Below the pieces are notes generated by a model, which saw nothing but the letters and a program-made list of their open reading frames with translations, made no database searches and was not told the origin of the DNA. Positions 50,667-60,503 of a stretch of 64,000 nt of DNA are shown piece after piece. Source of the DNA: JANNBN01 sp031430595 (GTDB lineage: Bacteria; Actinomycetota; Acidimicrobiia; Acidimicrobiales; JANYDT01). Every line of letters starts with the position of its first letter. Positions within the stretch are counted from its first letter, which is position 1. The position numbers and the translations under genes were made by a program. Where the stretch lies: assembly GCA_031430595.1 (NCBI GenBank), contig JANPBU010000010.1, forward strand, positions 248,001-312,000, written 5' to 3'.

Positions 50667-52536
50667 TGGCGGACCCAGCAGCTGAAGAACTCAATTGTTG
50701 GGCGGCTTGCACCCAGCCCCGTGCGTCTATCGAACCTTCTGGTTCGCCCAACATCGTTTCAAATCGCATCACATCGGCGTCGGCCCAGCCAGCGATTTCC
50801 GCGAAACGAGTAATACCAAACTCGTTGAGGTTTGCCACCAACGTCGGGGTGATGTTTGGTAGCAGTTTCAAGTCGTCGGCTGGCTCTACCTCTGGGTCAT
50901 CGGGGTACGACGCTGGCACTGACCGGCGCCCAACTAACGACGTGCGGGCCCGATCAAGGCGATCGGAGAGGGCCTGCATCGACGTTTGTTGACGGGTCGT
51001 TGCTTCGCGGAACTCAATGAAGTCTCTGGTCAGGTCTTGGAGATCTTCGTGAGCAACGTCAGCGCGCAGACGAGCGTCGGAAAGTTCAAGGTGCAACGCA
51101 GACAGTGCAGCCTCGCTTTCGGTTCGCCCGGTAAGCAACGACTGCTGCGCGTTCGTAAGTTCGCCGTGTGCACGCTGAAGCTCGGATTCGGCCTTTTTGG
51201 CTCGTTCATCGAGGCCAAGTACACCGGTACGTAGCCGAGTAAGTTCGGCGTTCAAACGATCGTTTTCAGCGAGGCTTTCCGTGAGCCGGTCGTTTTGGGC
51301 TGCGATCTCAGACACGAGGTGCTCGTTCTCGGCGAGGGATTGTGCTGTTCGTTCGCTCTGCGAGGTCAGGCTACCGGCTAGACGCTCTATCTCGGCCGCC
51401 GATTCGGCTGCACGGCCGCTCCGTGAGCCGAGGTCGGTCGTCGCTTTTGCCAGGTCGCCAGCCAAACGATCATTTTCGTCTTCGACCGCTTCGACTCGCT
51501 GGCGAAGTGTTGAAACCGATTGACGTGAACGGGCAAGTTCAGCTTGTGCTTTGGAAAGTTCCAGCAATAGATCGTCGACCTGATCGGAAGGAACCGTTGC
51601 GTCGCTTTGGGTTGAACGTAGGTTGATGATTTCTTGACCGAGAGAATGAAGTGACTCATCACGTTCGCTGAGGCTTGCTTCAGCCACCTGAAGCCTTCGG
51701 GCCAACTCGGCCAGTTCACGCTCAGATGCTTGCGATCGTGCTGCGGCTTCGTCCGATCCACCCTGGGTGTCGGCGAGCTCAGAAGCAACCCGTTCGTAGG
51801 CACTCTCGAGTTCGGCTGCTCGACCAGTCGCAACGTCACGAGCAATCAACGCGTTCTGAAGCTCTTCATGAACCCGAAGGAGTTGTTCGTCGGCGTCAAC
51901 ATTTCCGGTGCCCATGTTTGCAACTTCGGCCGCGAAACGCTGATGGGCAGCTTGTAACTCGTCGTGTGCGCCGTCGCGCTCCGTGATCAGTCCGCCCCGC
52001 TCCTCCATCAGGCTCGCACGTTCCTCCATCAGGCCGCTACGTTCGGCCAATGCCGAATCTCGCTGACTGGCAACTCGATCTACCTCGTCGCGAAGCGAAT
52101 TTGCCTGGGTTCGGGTCGAGGCAAGATCCTCTTCGAGTTCAGCAAATCGTCTGACTAGCGCCTCGTCACGAGCGCCTTCGGGAAGGGTTCCGCCTTCGAC
52201 CAGCGTGTTGTAATCGTTGCGAAGCACATCGAGTTCGCTATCACGCTGCCGCAGAATGTCGCTCACTTCTTCATGGGCTGCCTTGGCTGCTGTCACGTGG
52301 CTATCGCGAACATCGAGATCTGCGTGTACCCGTTTCAGGCGCTTGCGAAGACGGGCGATCTCTTGCTCGCGAGCATCGACCTGCGCCGCCAATTCGTTTG
52401 ACCGCTCTTCATCAAGCACGCCACCTACCGCAGAGGTCGCCTCAAACGGCTCGCCTCCCCAAAACAACCAGCCAATAACAACGCCAATAACAATGGCAAT
52501 CATCAAGTAGCCAAACAACGAACTTAAGAGAGACAT
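50659..52536 (-). CDS. Membrane-anchored coiled-coil protein with C-terminal HhH-like domain, copy 2
   Basis: A 625-residue protein with one N-terminal helix (MIAIVIGVVIGWLFWGG), then about 500 residues of heptad-rich Glu/Arg/Leu sequence. A C-terminal helix-hairpin-helix-like domain starts near 555 (LLPNITPTLVANLNEFGITRF). That domain resembles the C-terminal region of DUF4332-type proteins. It pairs with the OmpA/BON gene that follows. The same two-gene unit is repeated upstream. Function unknown; no ATPase or other catalytic motif is visible. Topology is ambiguous. Confidence 0.75.
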   Translation of the reverse strand: MSLLSSLFGYLMIAIVIGVVIGWLFWGGEPFEATSAVGGVLDEERSNELAAQVDAREQEIARLRKRLKRVHADLDVRDSHVTAAKAAHEEVSDILRQRDSELDVLRNDYNTLVEGGTLPEGARDEALVRRFAELEEDLASTRTQANSLRDEVDRVASQRDSALAERSGLMEERASLMEERGGLITERDGAHDELQAAHQRFAAEVANMGTGNVDADEQLLRVHEELQNALIARDVATGRAAELESAYERVASELADTQGGSDEAAARSQASERELAELARRLQVAEASLSERDESLHSLGQEIINLRSTQSDATVPSDQVDDLLLELSKAQAELARSRQSVSTLRQRVEAVEDENDRLAGDLAKATTDLGSRSGRAAESAAEIERLAGSLTSQSERTAQSLAENEHLVSEIAAQNDRLTESLAENDRLNAELTRLRTGVLGLDERAKKAESELQRAHGELTNAQQSLLTGRTESEAALSALHLELSDARLRADVAHEDLQDLTRDFIEFREATTRQQTSMQALSDRLDRARTSLVGRRSVPASYPDDPEVEPADDLKLLPNITPTLVANLNEFGITRFAEIAGWADADVMRFETMLGEPEGSIDARGWVQAAQQLSSSAAGSAND

Positions 52537-52645
52537 CTTTTCAGATTATCGCCGACTGTCGGCCCGCGGGTCGATACTAAAGAAAGTTACTAAGGAAACC
52601 CGCCATCGAAGCTTGAGAGAATGCTGGAAAAGCTAACCCGAGAAG

Positions 52646-53584
52646 TTAACGAAGTGCTACGTGTACTTGAATTCTGTTTTGCCCTGTTCCTGCACCGGTA
52701 GCTCGAACCCGTTCGTCTGACAGACCCGCTTGCATCAAGGCTTGTTTCACGGCTTCGGCTCTCAGAACACTGAGACCTTGATTGTCAGCGGTATTTGGCG
52801 CATCACTGGCATACCCAGTGATGTCGACGTTTGCGCTTGATTCGCTCAGTAGGCGAGCGAGCCCGTTGACAACCGAAAGCCCTTTCGAAGTGAGCAATGC
52901 GCCACCGGTTGCGAACTCGATCGTTTGCGAGCCTACTAATTCGTCAATCGTGGATTGCAGCTCAGCAAGCGAGGCGGGAACCAACTCGGCATCTACAATT
53001 GGGTCTTGGTTCACGCTTCCTTCTTCAGGAATGATTGGATCTCCGCCTGCCGTTACCGGAGCACTCGTCGAGGCAGGAATCTCAAGCGTTTGGGGCACAC
53101 TCGACACACTCGACGCCTTCGGGCTGGTGGCCTTGGGCGCTGAAGGGGTTAGCGGGTCAACGATGATGTCTGCGGTTCGGCGTCCTGAAACGTTGGACGC
53201 GTCCCTAATGAGCGACGAATCGCTTCCGTTCGGCAAACGCAAGGTTGCATCGCGACCGTCGTAACTTACCTTCACGCCGCTCACCCCGGCGCGCTGCAAC
53301 GCTTCCTCGGTGTCGCCAGTCAAGGTCCGCTCTATGAGTGGCCGAAAACCCAGAACACCGACGATGAACAGCAAGGTAAACAGTGCGGTTGCGGTAAGAA
53401 GCCCGGAACGCCAACGTGGCATCGGATCTTCATGACCGCCGCCCACGCTCAACTGGTCGACCTGCTCGCGATTAACTGATGACCATTGTCCGGTGATGTC
53501 GCCAGTGAGATCAGTATCGCTCGGTTCGCCTATCGAACGCACCACTTGCTCGGCGTCAGGGGACCGAACGTTGCGCAGCCTCAC
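52646..53584 (-). CDS. OmpA-like membrane protein with degenerate peptidoglycan-binding site
   Basis: A 312-residue protein: acidic cytoplasmic N-terminus, one transmembrane helix (about 60-80), a single BON-like stretch (GVKVSYDGRDATLRLPNG), a Pro/Ser/Thr linker, and a C-terminal OmpA-like domain. In that domain the GHTD motif is replaced by GYASD and the terminal Arg region reads NRIQV, so peptidoglycan binding may be weakened or altered. It overlaps the stop of the upstream coiled-coil gene by four bases and is a shortened paralogue of the 49350 protein. The 109 bases downstream hold no gene. Confidence 0.8.
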   Translation of the reverse strand: MRLRNVRSPDAEQVVRSIGEPSDTDLTGDITGQWSSVNREQVDQLSVGGGHEDPMPRWRSGLLTATALFTLLFIVGVLGFRPLIERTLTGDTEEALQRAGVSGVKVSYDGRDATLRLPNGSDSSLIRDASNVSGRRTADIIVDPLTPSAPKATSPKASSVSSVPQTLEIPASTSAPVTAGGDPIIPEEGSVNQDPIVDAELVPASLAELQSTIDELVGSQTIEFATGGALLTSKGLSVVNGLARLLSESSANVDITGYASDAPNTADNQGLSVLRAEAVKQALMQAGLSDERVRATGAGTGQNRIQVHVALR

Positions 53585-56500
53585 CCTTGCAAACCCCGTT
53601 CATCACGACCGGCGACCAACATCTCGGTAAATCGAAGGAAGCCTTCCTCATCGCCGGCCACAAGGTACGCAGCTTGTTTCGACCAACCAACGAGGCTCGG
53701 GGCGAACGTCAATCCAGCTGAGGCAAGCGCATCTCGAAGTTGGCTCGGAGATGCTGCTTCGAGTCGCACGAACGACGAAACCCCGGCCGCTTTCAACGCT
53801 GCTTCGATCTTGGGCCCGATGCCTTCGATACGTTGAAGGTTGTCGCCTGCGCCGGTCGTCGCAGCCTCGGACTGCCGTTCGGTGCCAGGTGCCTGGGTTA
53901 GACCTCGTGAAGGTTGGCCAACATTGGTTTGCGCAGTTGGTTTGCTTGGACGAATTCTTCGCGGCGCACCGGGTGTTGCCGACGACGAATCAACTGCCAA
54001 CAGTGAGGTTGACACGTTCAAGGAAGTACGGCCGCTTTTTGCCTGGGCGACTTCGAATAGCTGTCGCAACTGAACAACTTCGCGCTTCCAACCACCTGCT
54101 TCGGTTGACATCGCGAACAGCGCATCTTCGGTTTTTAACAAACGTTCGGTGACCAGTCTGTTGTCCCGCGCTTGTTGGGCTTCACTCACTTCATTTCGTC
54201 GGATTGTGTCAAGAATGATTCGTTGCTGGACCCGGTCTTGGTCATGCGCAGCCAACAGCTGTCGATCATTTTCCTTCACCGTGTTTTCGAGCACAACAAG
54301 TTGCTCGTGAAGTTTGGTGACGACTATTTCTTGTTGTTCGACATTCGTCGCAGATTCTTGCAACCGTGAATCAAGATGTGAAAGCGCTATGCGCGAAGAC
54401 AAAACCTCTCTCAAGGCAGTGTCTCGTGTTTCGACGGTTGATTCGAGCAGTTGGTTTACTGCTTCATGGGCAAGGTGAAGTTCGACCCGACTCTTTTCAA
54501 CGGCGGCGTTGTCGTTAAGTAGCAGTTCGTTCTGCTCGTTCACGTCGGCGAACCGAACAGCGAGTGATTCTCGTTCGCCGTTTAGGTCTGTCAGCGCCGA
54601 TCGAAGGGAGACTCGCTCTTCGGTCAACAACGTGATCACCTGTTGCAGTTCGGCCTGTTCGGCTTGTTGAGCCTCACGTTGCGTCGCGGCCTCGATCTTG
54701 AGCCCTGTGAGCGTTTCCACCAAACGATCACGCTCGCCCTCCAGACCGTGACGTTCAAACGACACACGCTCAACGTCGCTGAGAACCTCTGCCAAACGAG
54801 CATCTAACAGTTGAGCCTGGGACACGTTTCGCTGGCGTTCAACTTCCAAATTGGCCAGTTCGGACCGAAGCACGACACGCTCATCGCTCAGCCCGGCATT
54901 GTCGTGCTCAAGCGAAGCAATCACGCGCTGGGCAGCAACTCGCTCAACGTCACGATCTACCTCGGCGAGTCGCAACACTTCCACCAAACGATCACGCTCT
55001 TCCTCCAGACCATGACGCTCAAACGACACACGCTCAACGTCGCTGAGAACCTCTACCAAACGAGCGCCTAACGCTTCAACCTGGGCTACCAATTCAGCCT
55101 GTTCGTCGAGCAACCCGGCCTGGTCAGCCTGCAGCACATCGCGTTCGTCGAGTAACCCAGCCAGTTCAGCTTGCAATTCGGCCAGGCCGCCCTGAGATGC
55201 TGACAGCTGCGACCGCAGCAACGCCCGTTCCTCTGAGAGCCCAGCGTTGTCATGTTCAAGCGAACCAATCACGCGCCGAGCCTCAACTCGGTCAACCTCA
55301 CGTTCAACTTCGCGTTCCACTTCAACCGTCGCCAACGCATCTAACAAACGATTGCGTTCTTCCTCAAGCCCGTGGCGCTCGAACGACACACGCTCGACGT
55401 CAGTCTGAACTTCAGCCACCCGAGTTTCCAACGCCTCAACCTGAGAGGCAAGCCCTTCGATGATGGTGTCTTTTGTGGCGGCTTCCACCTGCATGGACCC
55501 AACAGCTACCTGTGCGGCATTGCGTTCACTGAGTGCTTGAGCAAGGTGTGTTTCGAGGCGATCAGCGCTCGAGCGAGCTTCAACGAGGCGTCCATCGACT
55601 GCTGCCACCTGACTAACGAGTTCAGACTCTCGATGCTTGTGCAGGGTATGCAAATCGTCAATGTTTTGGGCGTGGTCTACACCGAGTTGGCGCTCTCTGG
55701 TCGCGAGCAATTCAGCGCTTTCCGAGCGAAGTTGAAACTGGGTTTGGGCCCGTACTTCATTTCCAACGGTCGAAAGCTGTCGTTCCAGCTCATTCACTCG
55801 TTTGTCGCGAATCGTAAGGTTCATTTTCTGAGTTTCGATTTCATCAAACCGTTGATGTAGGTCGCGACGCCAATGATCGATAGCCAATCGGTGCGCTTCA
55901 GTAAGAGTCGTGGCTCGACGTTCAAACTCGGTTCGCATTGTTGCCTCTCGTTTTGCTGCTTCAACATTAGTTTCCGAGAGTTGGCCATGAGCAACCGCCA
56001 ACTCGGTCAGTGCGTGTTGTTTCGCCGCGTCAAGGTGCTGCAGGGAAGAAACGAACCCATTTCGTAGTTCCACCTGTTGGCTCTGCAACACCCCAACAGC
56101 ACGTTTCGATGCACCAAGTTGTTGTTCGGCCATGGCGCGTTCCGATTCGGCTTTGGCCCATAACCGGCGAAGCGTTCCGATTGCACTTTCAGCGTCGGAC
56201 TTCATCGATGTTTGCGTGGCGAGCGCCTCGCCCCGCGTTGTTTGGTGATTGAGTTCTAGCTCAACGAGTTTGTTTCGCAGGTCGTCAAGGTCTCTACGGG
56301 TAAGTACTAAGTCGTGTTGACTTGCCGTCAGTTCTCGTTGACTTACATCAAGCGATTGTTCACTTGCGCCGAGCGCAACCTGGGCGGTTTCAATTTCGAG
56401 GCGGGCCGTTTTGGAGTCGGCCACCGACGATTCCACCGACAATTCCAAGGAGGCGTTCAGTCGCGCTACTTCGTTGTGAACAATGTCGAGTTGCTGTTTG

Positions 56501-56907
56501 ACCCCGTCGAATTCAGTCCGCAACGAAGCGGTCTGTTGGTTCAGCCGATCGAGTTCAGCCTGAGATTCACTTCGAATATTTGCAAACTGCGAGATTTCAT
56601 ACTCAGCGGTTGTGAGGTTGGCCTGCGACATACGAAATGCTTCTCGGGTGTTCGCCAACTCGTCGAGTTGGCGTTGCACCTCAAGACGGGAACCATCAAG
56701 CTCATTCGCCAATCCCCCGAATCGTTGTTGCAGACGCCTGCTTTCGTCTCCGAGCGAGGCAATCTGAGTGCGAAGCACCGCCACGTCAGAGCGATGCACC
56801 TCTCGCGCTTTTCGTAAGGATCGCGCCCAAATGAGCCACCCAACTACGACGCCCGCGACCATTGCCCCGAGTAGTAGCGGGATGAGTTGAATTGCAAACC
56901 ACAACAT
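53581..56907 (-). CDS. Giant membrane-anchored coiled-coil protein with C-terminal HhH domain, copy 1
   Basis: A 1,108-residue protein. An N-terminal transmembrane helix (about 5-27) is followed at once by the basic stretch RSLRKAR, which places the rest in the cytoplasm. About 900 residues of coiled coil contain internal repeats (DVERVSFERHGLEEER near 503, 623 and 711). A Pro/Ser linker leads to a helix-hairpin-helix domain near 1023 (LQRIEGIGPKIEAALKAAG). No Walker motifs, so it is not an SMC protein. It leads a four-gene unit with the OmpA-like gene. Function unknown; a cytoplasmic tether between the envelope and DNA or another target is my inference. Confidence 0.78.
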   Translation of the reverse strand: MLWFAIQLIPLLLGAMVAGVVVGWLIWARSLRKAREVHRSDVAVLRTQIASLGDESRRLQQRFGGLANELDGSRLEVQRQLDELANTREAFRMSQANLTTAEYEISQFANIRSESQAELDRLNQQTASLRTEFDGVKQQLDIVHNEVARLNASLELSVESSVADSKTARLEIETAQVALGASEQSLDVSQRELTASQHDLVLTRRDLDDLRNKLVELELNHQTTRGEALATQTSMKSDAESAIGTLRRLWAKAESERAMAEQQLGASKRAVGVLQSQQVELRNGFVSSLQHLDAAKQHALTELAVAHGQLSETNVEAAKREATMRTEFERRATTLTEAHRLAIDHWRRDLHQRFDEIETQKMNLTIRDKRVNELERQLSTVGNEVRAQTQFQLRSESAELLATRERQLGVDHAQNIDDLHTLHKHRESELVSQVAAVDGRLVEARSSADRLETHLAQALSERNAAQVAVGSMQVEAATKDTIIEGLASQVEALETRVAEVQTDVERVSFERHGLEEERNRLLDALATVEVEREVEREVDRVEARRVIGSLEHDNAGLSEERALLRSQLSASQGGLAELQAELAGLLDERDVLQADQAGLLDEQAELVAQVEALGARLVEVLSDVERVSFERHGLEEERDRLVEVLRLAEVDRDVERVAAQRVIASLEHDNAGLSDERVVLRSELANLEVERQRNVSQAQLLDARLAEVLSDVERVSFERHGLEGERDRLVETLTGLKIEAATQREAQQAEQAELQQVITLLTEERVSLRSALTDLNGERESLAVRFADVNEQNELLLNDNAAVEKSRVELHLAHEAVNQLLESTVETRDTALREVLSSRIALSHLDSRLQESATNVEQQEIVVTKLHEQLVVLENTVKENDRQLLAAHDQDRVQQRIILDTIRRNEVSEAQQARDNRLVTERLLKTEDALFAMSTEAGGWKREVVQLRQLFEVAQAKSGRTSLNVSTSLLAVDSSSATPGAPRRIRPSKPTAQTNVGQPSRGLTQAPGTERQSEAATTGAGDNLQRIEGIGPKIEAALKAAGVSSFVRLEAASPSQLRDALASAGLTFAPSLVGWSKQAAYLVAGDEEGFLRFTEMLVAGRDERGLQG

Positions 56908-57059
56908 CGAAATTTCCTTTTTAACTCACGAAGCGCTCTCGGTATCAACGACCGGGTTCGCTCGACCTTACCGAATGTGACTGCAAAACGCGGTCAATGG
57001 GTGCTCGACGCTGTCGAAGAGTGAGCGGAATTCCCTGCCATGCCAAGAAAACCGTTGCT

Positions 57060-58097
57060 TCACGAAACCGACCGCTCAACGAACATTGCATCGCCAAACG
57101 ACAGCATTCGGTAGTTTTCGGCGATCCCAAGTTCGTACAGGTCACGCCAAACGGGTCCGACGAATGATCCGAGTAAGGCCAACAGTGTTGTGCGCGGCAT
57201 ATGAAAGTTTGTCATCAACAAGTCAACAACGGCCCACGGGTACCTACCGTGGATGAACAGGTTCGTTCGTCCGAACAATTCTCCTTTTGCCGCAGCGCTC
57301 TCGACAGACCGAACACTTGTGGTTCCAACCGCACAGATTCGACCCCCAGCCTGTTGGGTGTCGTCAATCAGTTGCCACGACGACTCGGGCACGCGGTAGC
57401 GCTCCGTATGAATGACGTGGTCTTCCAATGTTTCAACCGAAACAGGCCTGAACGTATCGAGTCCAACAACGAGTTCGACCGGAGCGACGCGCACGCCCTT
57501 GTCATTTAGTTCACGGAGTAATCGTTGGGTGATGTGTAGCCCCGCGGTTGGCGCAGCTACAGAACCGGGAACCTGCGAGTACACGGTTTGGTACCGTTCA
57601 GCATCGGCAAGCGGGGTGGTGATGTAAGGCGGAAGTGGGGCCTCGCCATAGGCCAACAAGATGGCTGTTTCTTGTTCGGTAGTCATGGGGTCGCCATTCG
57701 GAAAAAGAAACCTGACAACACGTTGTCCGTCGCCCACCAGGTCAACGACTTCAACGACGAAGGGGCAATTGTCGCGATGCAACACCGTGCCCGGTGGCAG
57801 TTTGCGGCTCGGCCGAACAAGCGACCGCCACATATCGGTGGTGTCGTTGCGTTCAAGTAGCAGTACCTCTGCTTTGGCACCGGTCGATTTCTGTAGATGG
57901 AAACGCGCTGGAAGCACCCGGGTGTCGTTGACCACGAGTAGGTCGCCCGAGCGCAGCAATTGCGCAAGGTCATAAACATGGCGGTGGGTCACTTTACCTC
58001 CCAGGTACGTCAGTAGCCTCGCTGAATCGCGTGGTTCTAGTGGGGTCTGAGCGATTCGATCTTCAGGCAGGTGGTAGTCAAGTTCTTCAGTACGCAT
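57060..58097 (-). CDS. queA: S-adenosylmethionine:tRNA ribosyltransferase-isomerase
   Basis: Transfers the ribosyl part of S-adenosylmethionine to preQ1-modified tRNA, giving epoxyqueuosine. The 345-residue protein opens with LDYHLPEDRIAQTPLEPRDS and has the conserved GSVAAPTAGLHIT and TNFHMPRTTLLAL segments. Full length. It lies 35 bases downstream of ruvB and may belong to the ruvCAB transcript. The 150 bases between it and the coiled-coil gene are empty. Confidence 0.96.
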   Translation of the reverse strand: MRTEELDYHLPEDRIAQTPLEPRDSARLLTYLGGKVTHRHVYDLAQLLRSGDLLVVNDTRVLPARFHLQKSTGAKAEVLLLERNDTTDMWRSLVRPSRKLPPGTVLHRDNCPFVVEVVDLVGDGQRVVRFLFPNGDPMTTEQETAILLAYGEAPLPPYITTPLADAERYQTVYSQVPGSVAAPTAGLHITQRLLRELNDKGVRVAPVELVVGLDTFRPVSVETLEDHVIHTERYRVPESSWQLIDDTQQAGGRICAVGTTSVRSVESAAAKGELFGRTNLFIHGRYPWAVVDLLMTNFHMPRTTLLALLGSFVGPVWRDLYELGIAENYRMLSFGDAMFVERSVS

Positions 58098-58132
58098 AGT
58101 ATTTCAGCCAGTGAGACGGGTGAGTCTTGGTC

Positions 58133-59251
58133 TCAGTCGAAAAGGGTTCGGTCGATACTACGATCTGATCGGTCTTCGTCGAGTGCATCGAGCAGGGTTC
58201 GGGCTTTTTCAGGAAGGTCGAGGCCAAGGTGTCGCCAAGCATCTTGGGTTGCTACTCGTCCACGGGGGGTTCGACGTAGAAACCCGATCTGAATAAGGTA
58301 TGGCTCGTATACTTCTTCGACCGTTTCTGGGGTTTCGCCAACCATGATCGCCAACGTAGACAGCCCGATGGGGTCACCACCACGGTTGCACAGTGCAGTC
58401 AATATCGCGCGGTCAACACGATCAAGACCTATATCGTCCACATCGAACACGGTGAGCCCAGTTCGAGCAGCGTCAAGGGTTACCACCCCATCACCGCGAA
58501 CTTCGGCGTAGTCGCGAACCCGTCGCAGCAGGCGGTTAGCAATGCGTGGGGTGCCGCGTGAACGGCGGGCAATTTCGTATGCACCTTCTGCATCAATGGA
58601 CACGTTGAGGATGCCGGCTGTTCGTTCAACGATGGCTTGTAAGTCGTCGACCCGGTAGTAGTCAAGGCGTGCAACGTGTCCGAAGCGCGCATATAATGGG
58701 CCGCTGATCATACCAGCGCGTGTCGTTGCGCCAACGAGCGTGAACCGGGGCAAGTCAAGACGAATTGATCTGGCCGTTGGGCCTTTACCCAGCATGATGT
58801 CGAGCTGAAAATCTTCCATTGCCGAGTACAACACTTCTTCGACTGTTCTTGGCATTCGATGAATTTCGTCGATGAATAACACGTCTTGATCGTTGAGCCC
58901 GTTCAGAATGCTCGCGAGGTCGCCGGCGCGTTCGAGCGTCGGACCGCTTGTGACCCGAAAACCGGCACCCATTTCTACGGCAACGATCGAAGCCAAACTT
59001 GTTTTGCCCAATCCTGGGGGGCCAGCAAACAGCAGGTGATCGGCGGCCTGACCCCTGCGTCGAGCGGCTTCGAGCACGATACTGAGGTGTTCTTTAATCT
59101 GGGTTTGGCCCACGAAGTCAGCGAGCGATTTGGGGCGAAGGTTGGCCTCGTGCGCCGAATCATCTGGCGCATCGTTGGGGTCAACCGAGACCCCACCTTC
59201 GTCCGGCGCAACACCGGTGGACCCAACATCGATCGGACCGTTGTCGATCAT
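58133..59251 (-). CDS. ruvB: Holliday junction branch migration helicase RuvB
   Basis: Motor of the RuvAB complex. The 372-residue AAA+ protein has Walker A (FAGPPGLGKTSLASIVA), Walker B (VLFIDEIHRMPRTVEE), sensor GATTRAGM, and the winged-helix C-terminus (GYEPYLIQIGFLRRTPRGR-like region). Its N-terminus has an acidic extension of about 40 residues. Overlaps ruvA by four bases. Confidence 0.97.
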   Translation of the reverse strand: MIDNGPIDVGSTGVAPDEGGVSVDPNDAPDDSAHEANLRPKSLADFVGQTQIKEHLSIVLEAARRRGQAADHLLFAGPPGLGKTSLASIVAVEMGAGFRVTSGPTLERAGDLASILNGLNDQDVLFIDEIHRMPRTVEEVLYSAMEDFQLDIMLGKGPTARSIRLDLPRFTLVGATTRAGMISGPLYARFGHVARLDYYRVDDLQAIVERTAGILNVSIDAEGAYEIARRSRGTPRIANRLLRRVRDYAEVRGDGVVTLDAARTGLTVFDVDDIGLDRVDRAILTALCNRGGDPIGLSTLAIMVGETPETVEEVYEPYLIQIGFLRRTPRGRVATQDAWRHLGLDLPEKARTLLDALDEDRSDRSIDRTLFD

Positions 59252-59898
59252 GGCAACGTTCCGTCGGCGATAAGCACAAGGGCTTGACGCAACAGGGTTT
59301 GTTGGGTTCCGGTGGCCGGGAGCCGACGGATCACGTTTCGTACCTCGTCGGTACCGTATCCAAGTTCGACGAGCGCCGCTCGAACATCGTTTCTTGGGTC
59401 AGGTTTCGATGACTCAGTCGACCCAGTTGATCCTTGCGACCCGACCTTTCCGGCTGCAGTTACGAGTGCCACCGGAAGATCGAGGTCGGCATTGTCGAAT
59501 TTGGATTTCAGCTCGATCAACAATCGAGCGGCCGTTTTCTTGCCGACACCCGGAACCATCGTGAGGGCATCAACATCGTCGGTAGCTAAGGCAGTACGCA
59601 ATGACGATGGGGTGTGCGCGCTCAGAATCGCCATCGCCAGCGACGGACCAACCCCGTGAGTAGAAATCAGTAGCTCAAAGGTGACGCGTTCGTCGCGGGT
59701 TGCGAACCCGAACAAGATCAGAGCATCTTCTCGAACATGTGTGTGCACATACAGAAAAACACTTGCGCCAACCTCGGTTGAGCTGCCAAGTACCGTAGGG
59801 GTTACCGTCAGACGATAACCAACGCCGCTAATAGTTTCTACTATTAGTTCACCTTTGGCGCTTCGGTCAAGCACCGTTCCCCTGACTGAGCCAATCAT
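59248..59898 (-). CDS. ruvA: Holliday junction branch migration protein RuvA
   Basis: DNA-binding subunit of RuvAB. The 216-residue protein has the OB-fold domain I (MIGSVRGTVLDRSAKGELIV), the helix-hairpin-helix VPGVGKKTAARLLIELK, and the C-terminal domain III (DVRAALVELGYGTDEVRNVI) that contacts RuvB. Overlaps ruvC and ruvB by four bases each. Confidence 0.96.
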   Translation of the reverse strand: MIGSVRGTVLDRSAKGELIVETISGVGYRLTVTPTVLGSSTEVGASVFLYVHTHVREDALILFGFATRDERVTFELLISTHGVGPSLAMAILSAHTPSSLRTALATDDVDALTMVPGVGKKTAARLLIELKSKFDNADLDLPVALVTAAGKVGSQGSTGSTESSKPDPRNDVRAALVELGYGTDEVRNVIRRLPATGTQQTLLRQALVLIADGTLP

Positions 59899-60503
59899 GA
59901 TTGCGGGATCGCCGAGAGACGAGCGCCGCCAACTGATGTTGCGATTCGCAACGGTCGGCCGCCGTACGCGGCTACCGACGAATCATCGATAGCTCGCCCG
60001 ACCGATTTCGCGCCCTTGACTGCAACGAGCAGTGGCATCACCGCAAGGTGACACAACGCCAAGCCGAGGGCATCGGCAGCATCGGCAGGTTTCGGAATCG
60101 ATTCAAGTTTCAACAACCGAGCCACCATTTCTTGCATTTGGCGTTTGTCTGCGGCACCGTATCCGGCCACGCTCAGCTTTACTTCGTTCGATGTGTACTG
60201 AACGACCTGAGCACCGCGTTTCGTTGCCAGGGCCAGCGCCAGCCCGCTCGCTTGCCCTACGCCCATGGCTGTTCGGGCATTCGTTTGAAAGAACACCCGC
60301 TCGACCACCACCACCGAGGGTCGAGTTCGGTCAAGTAGCGCCTCAAGTTGTTCCATCATCGACGCAAGTCGGAAGTGGATTTCGTCAGTCGGCGAGGTTG
60401 CCATAACGCCATATTCAACGCAACGATGCCCGGAACGGCTGGTCGCCTCAACGACCCCAAACCCACAACGAGATAATCCGGGGTCGATCCCGAGAACGAA
60501 CAT
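59895..60503 (-). CDS. ruvC: Crossover junction endodeoxyribonuclease RuvC
   Basis: Resolves Holliday junctions by symmetric cleavage. The 202-residue protein has the first catalytic Asp in VLGIDPGLSRCGFG, Glu in VVVERVFFQTNARTAMGV, and the late acidic pair in KPADAADALGLALCH. Start at ATG 60503; an upstream ATG in frame adds 21 residues outside the family alignment. The first codons overlap a LexA-like palindrome. Head of the ruvC-ruvA-ruvB run and divergent from the nitroreductase gene. Confidence 0.95.
   Translation of the reverse strand: MFVLGIDPGLSRCGFGVVEATSRSGHRCVEYGVMATSPTDEIHFRLASMMEQLEALLDRTRPSVVVVERVFFQTNARTAMGVGQASGLALALATKRGAQVVQYTSNEVKLSVAGYGAADKRQMQEMVARLLKLESIPKPADAADALGLALCHLAVMPLLVAVKGAKSVGRAIDDSSVAAYGGRPLRIATSVGGARLSAIPQS

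Noticed and set aside
53581..56907. SMC or RecN-like ATPase
   Set aside because: Long coiled coil, but no Walker A, signature or Walker B motifs and an N-terminal membrane helix instead.
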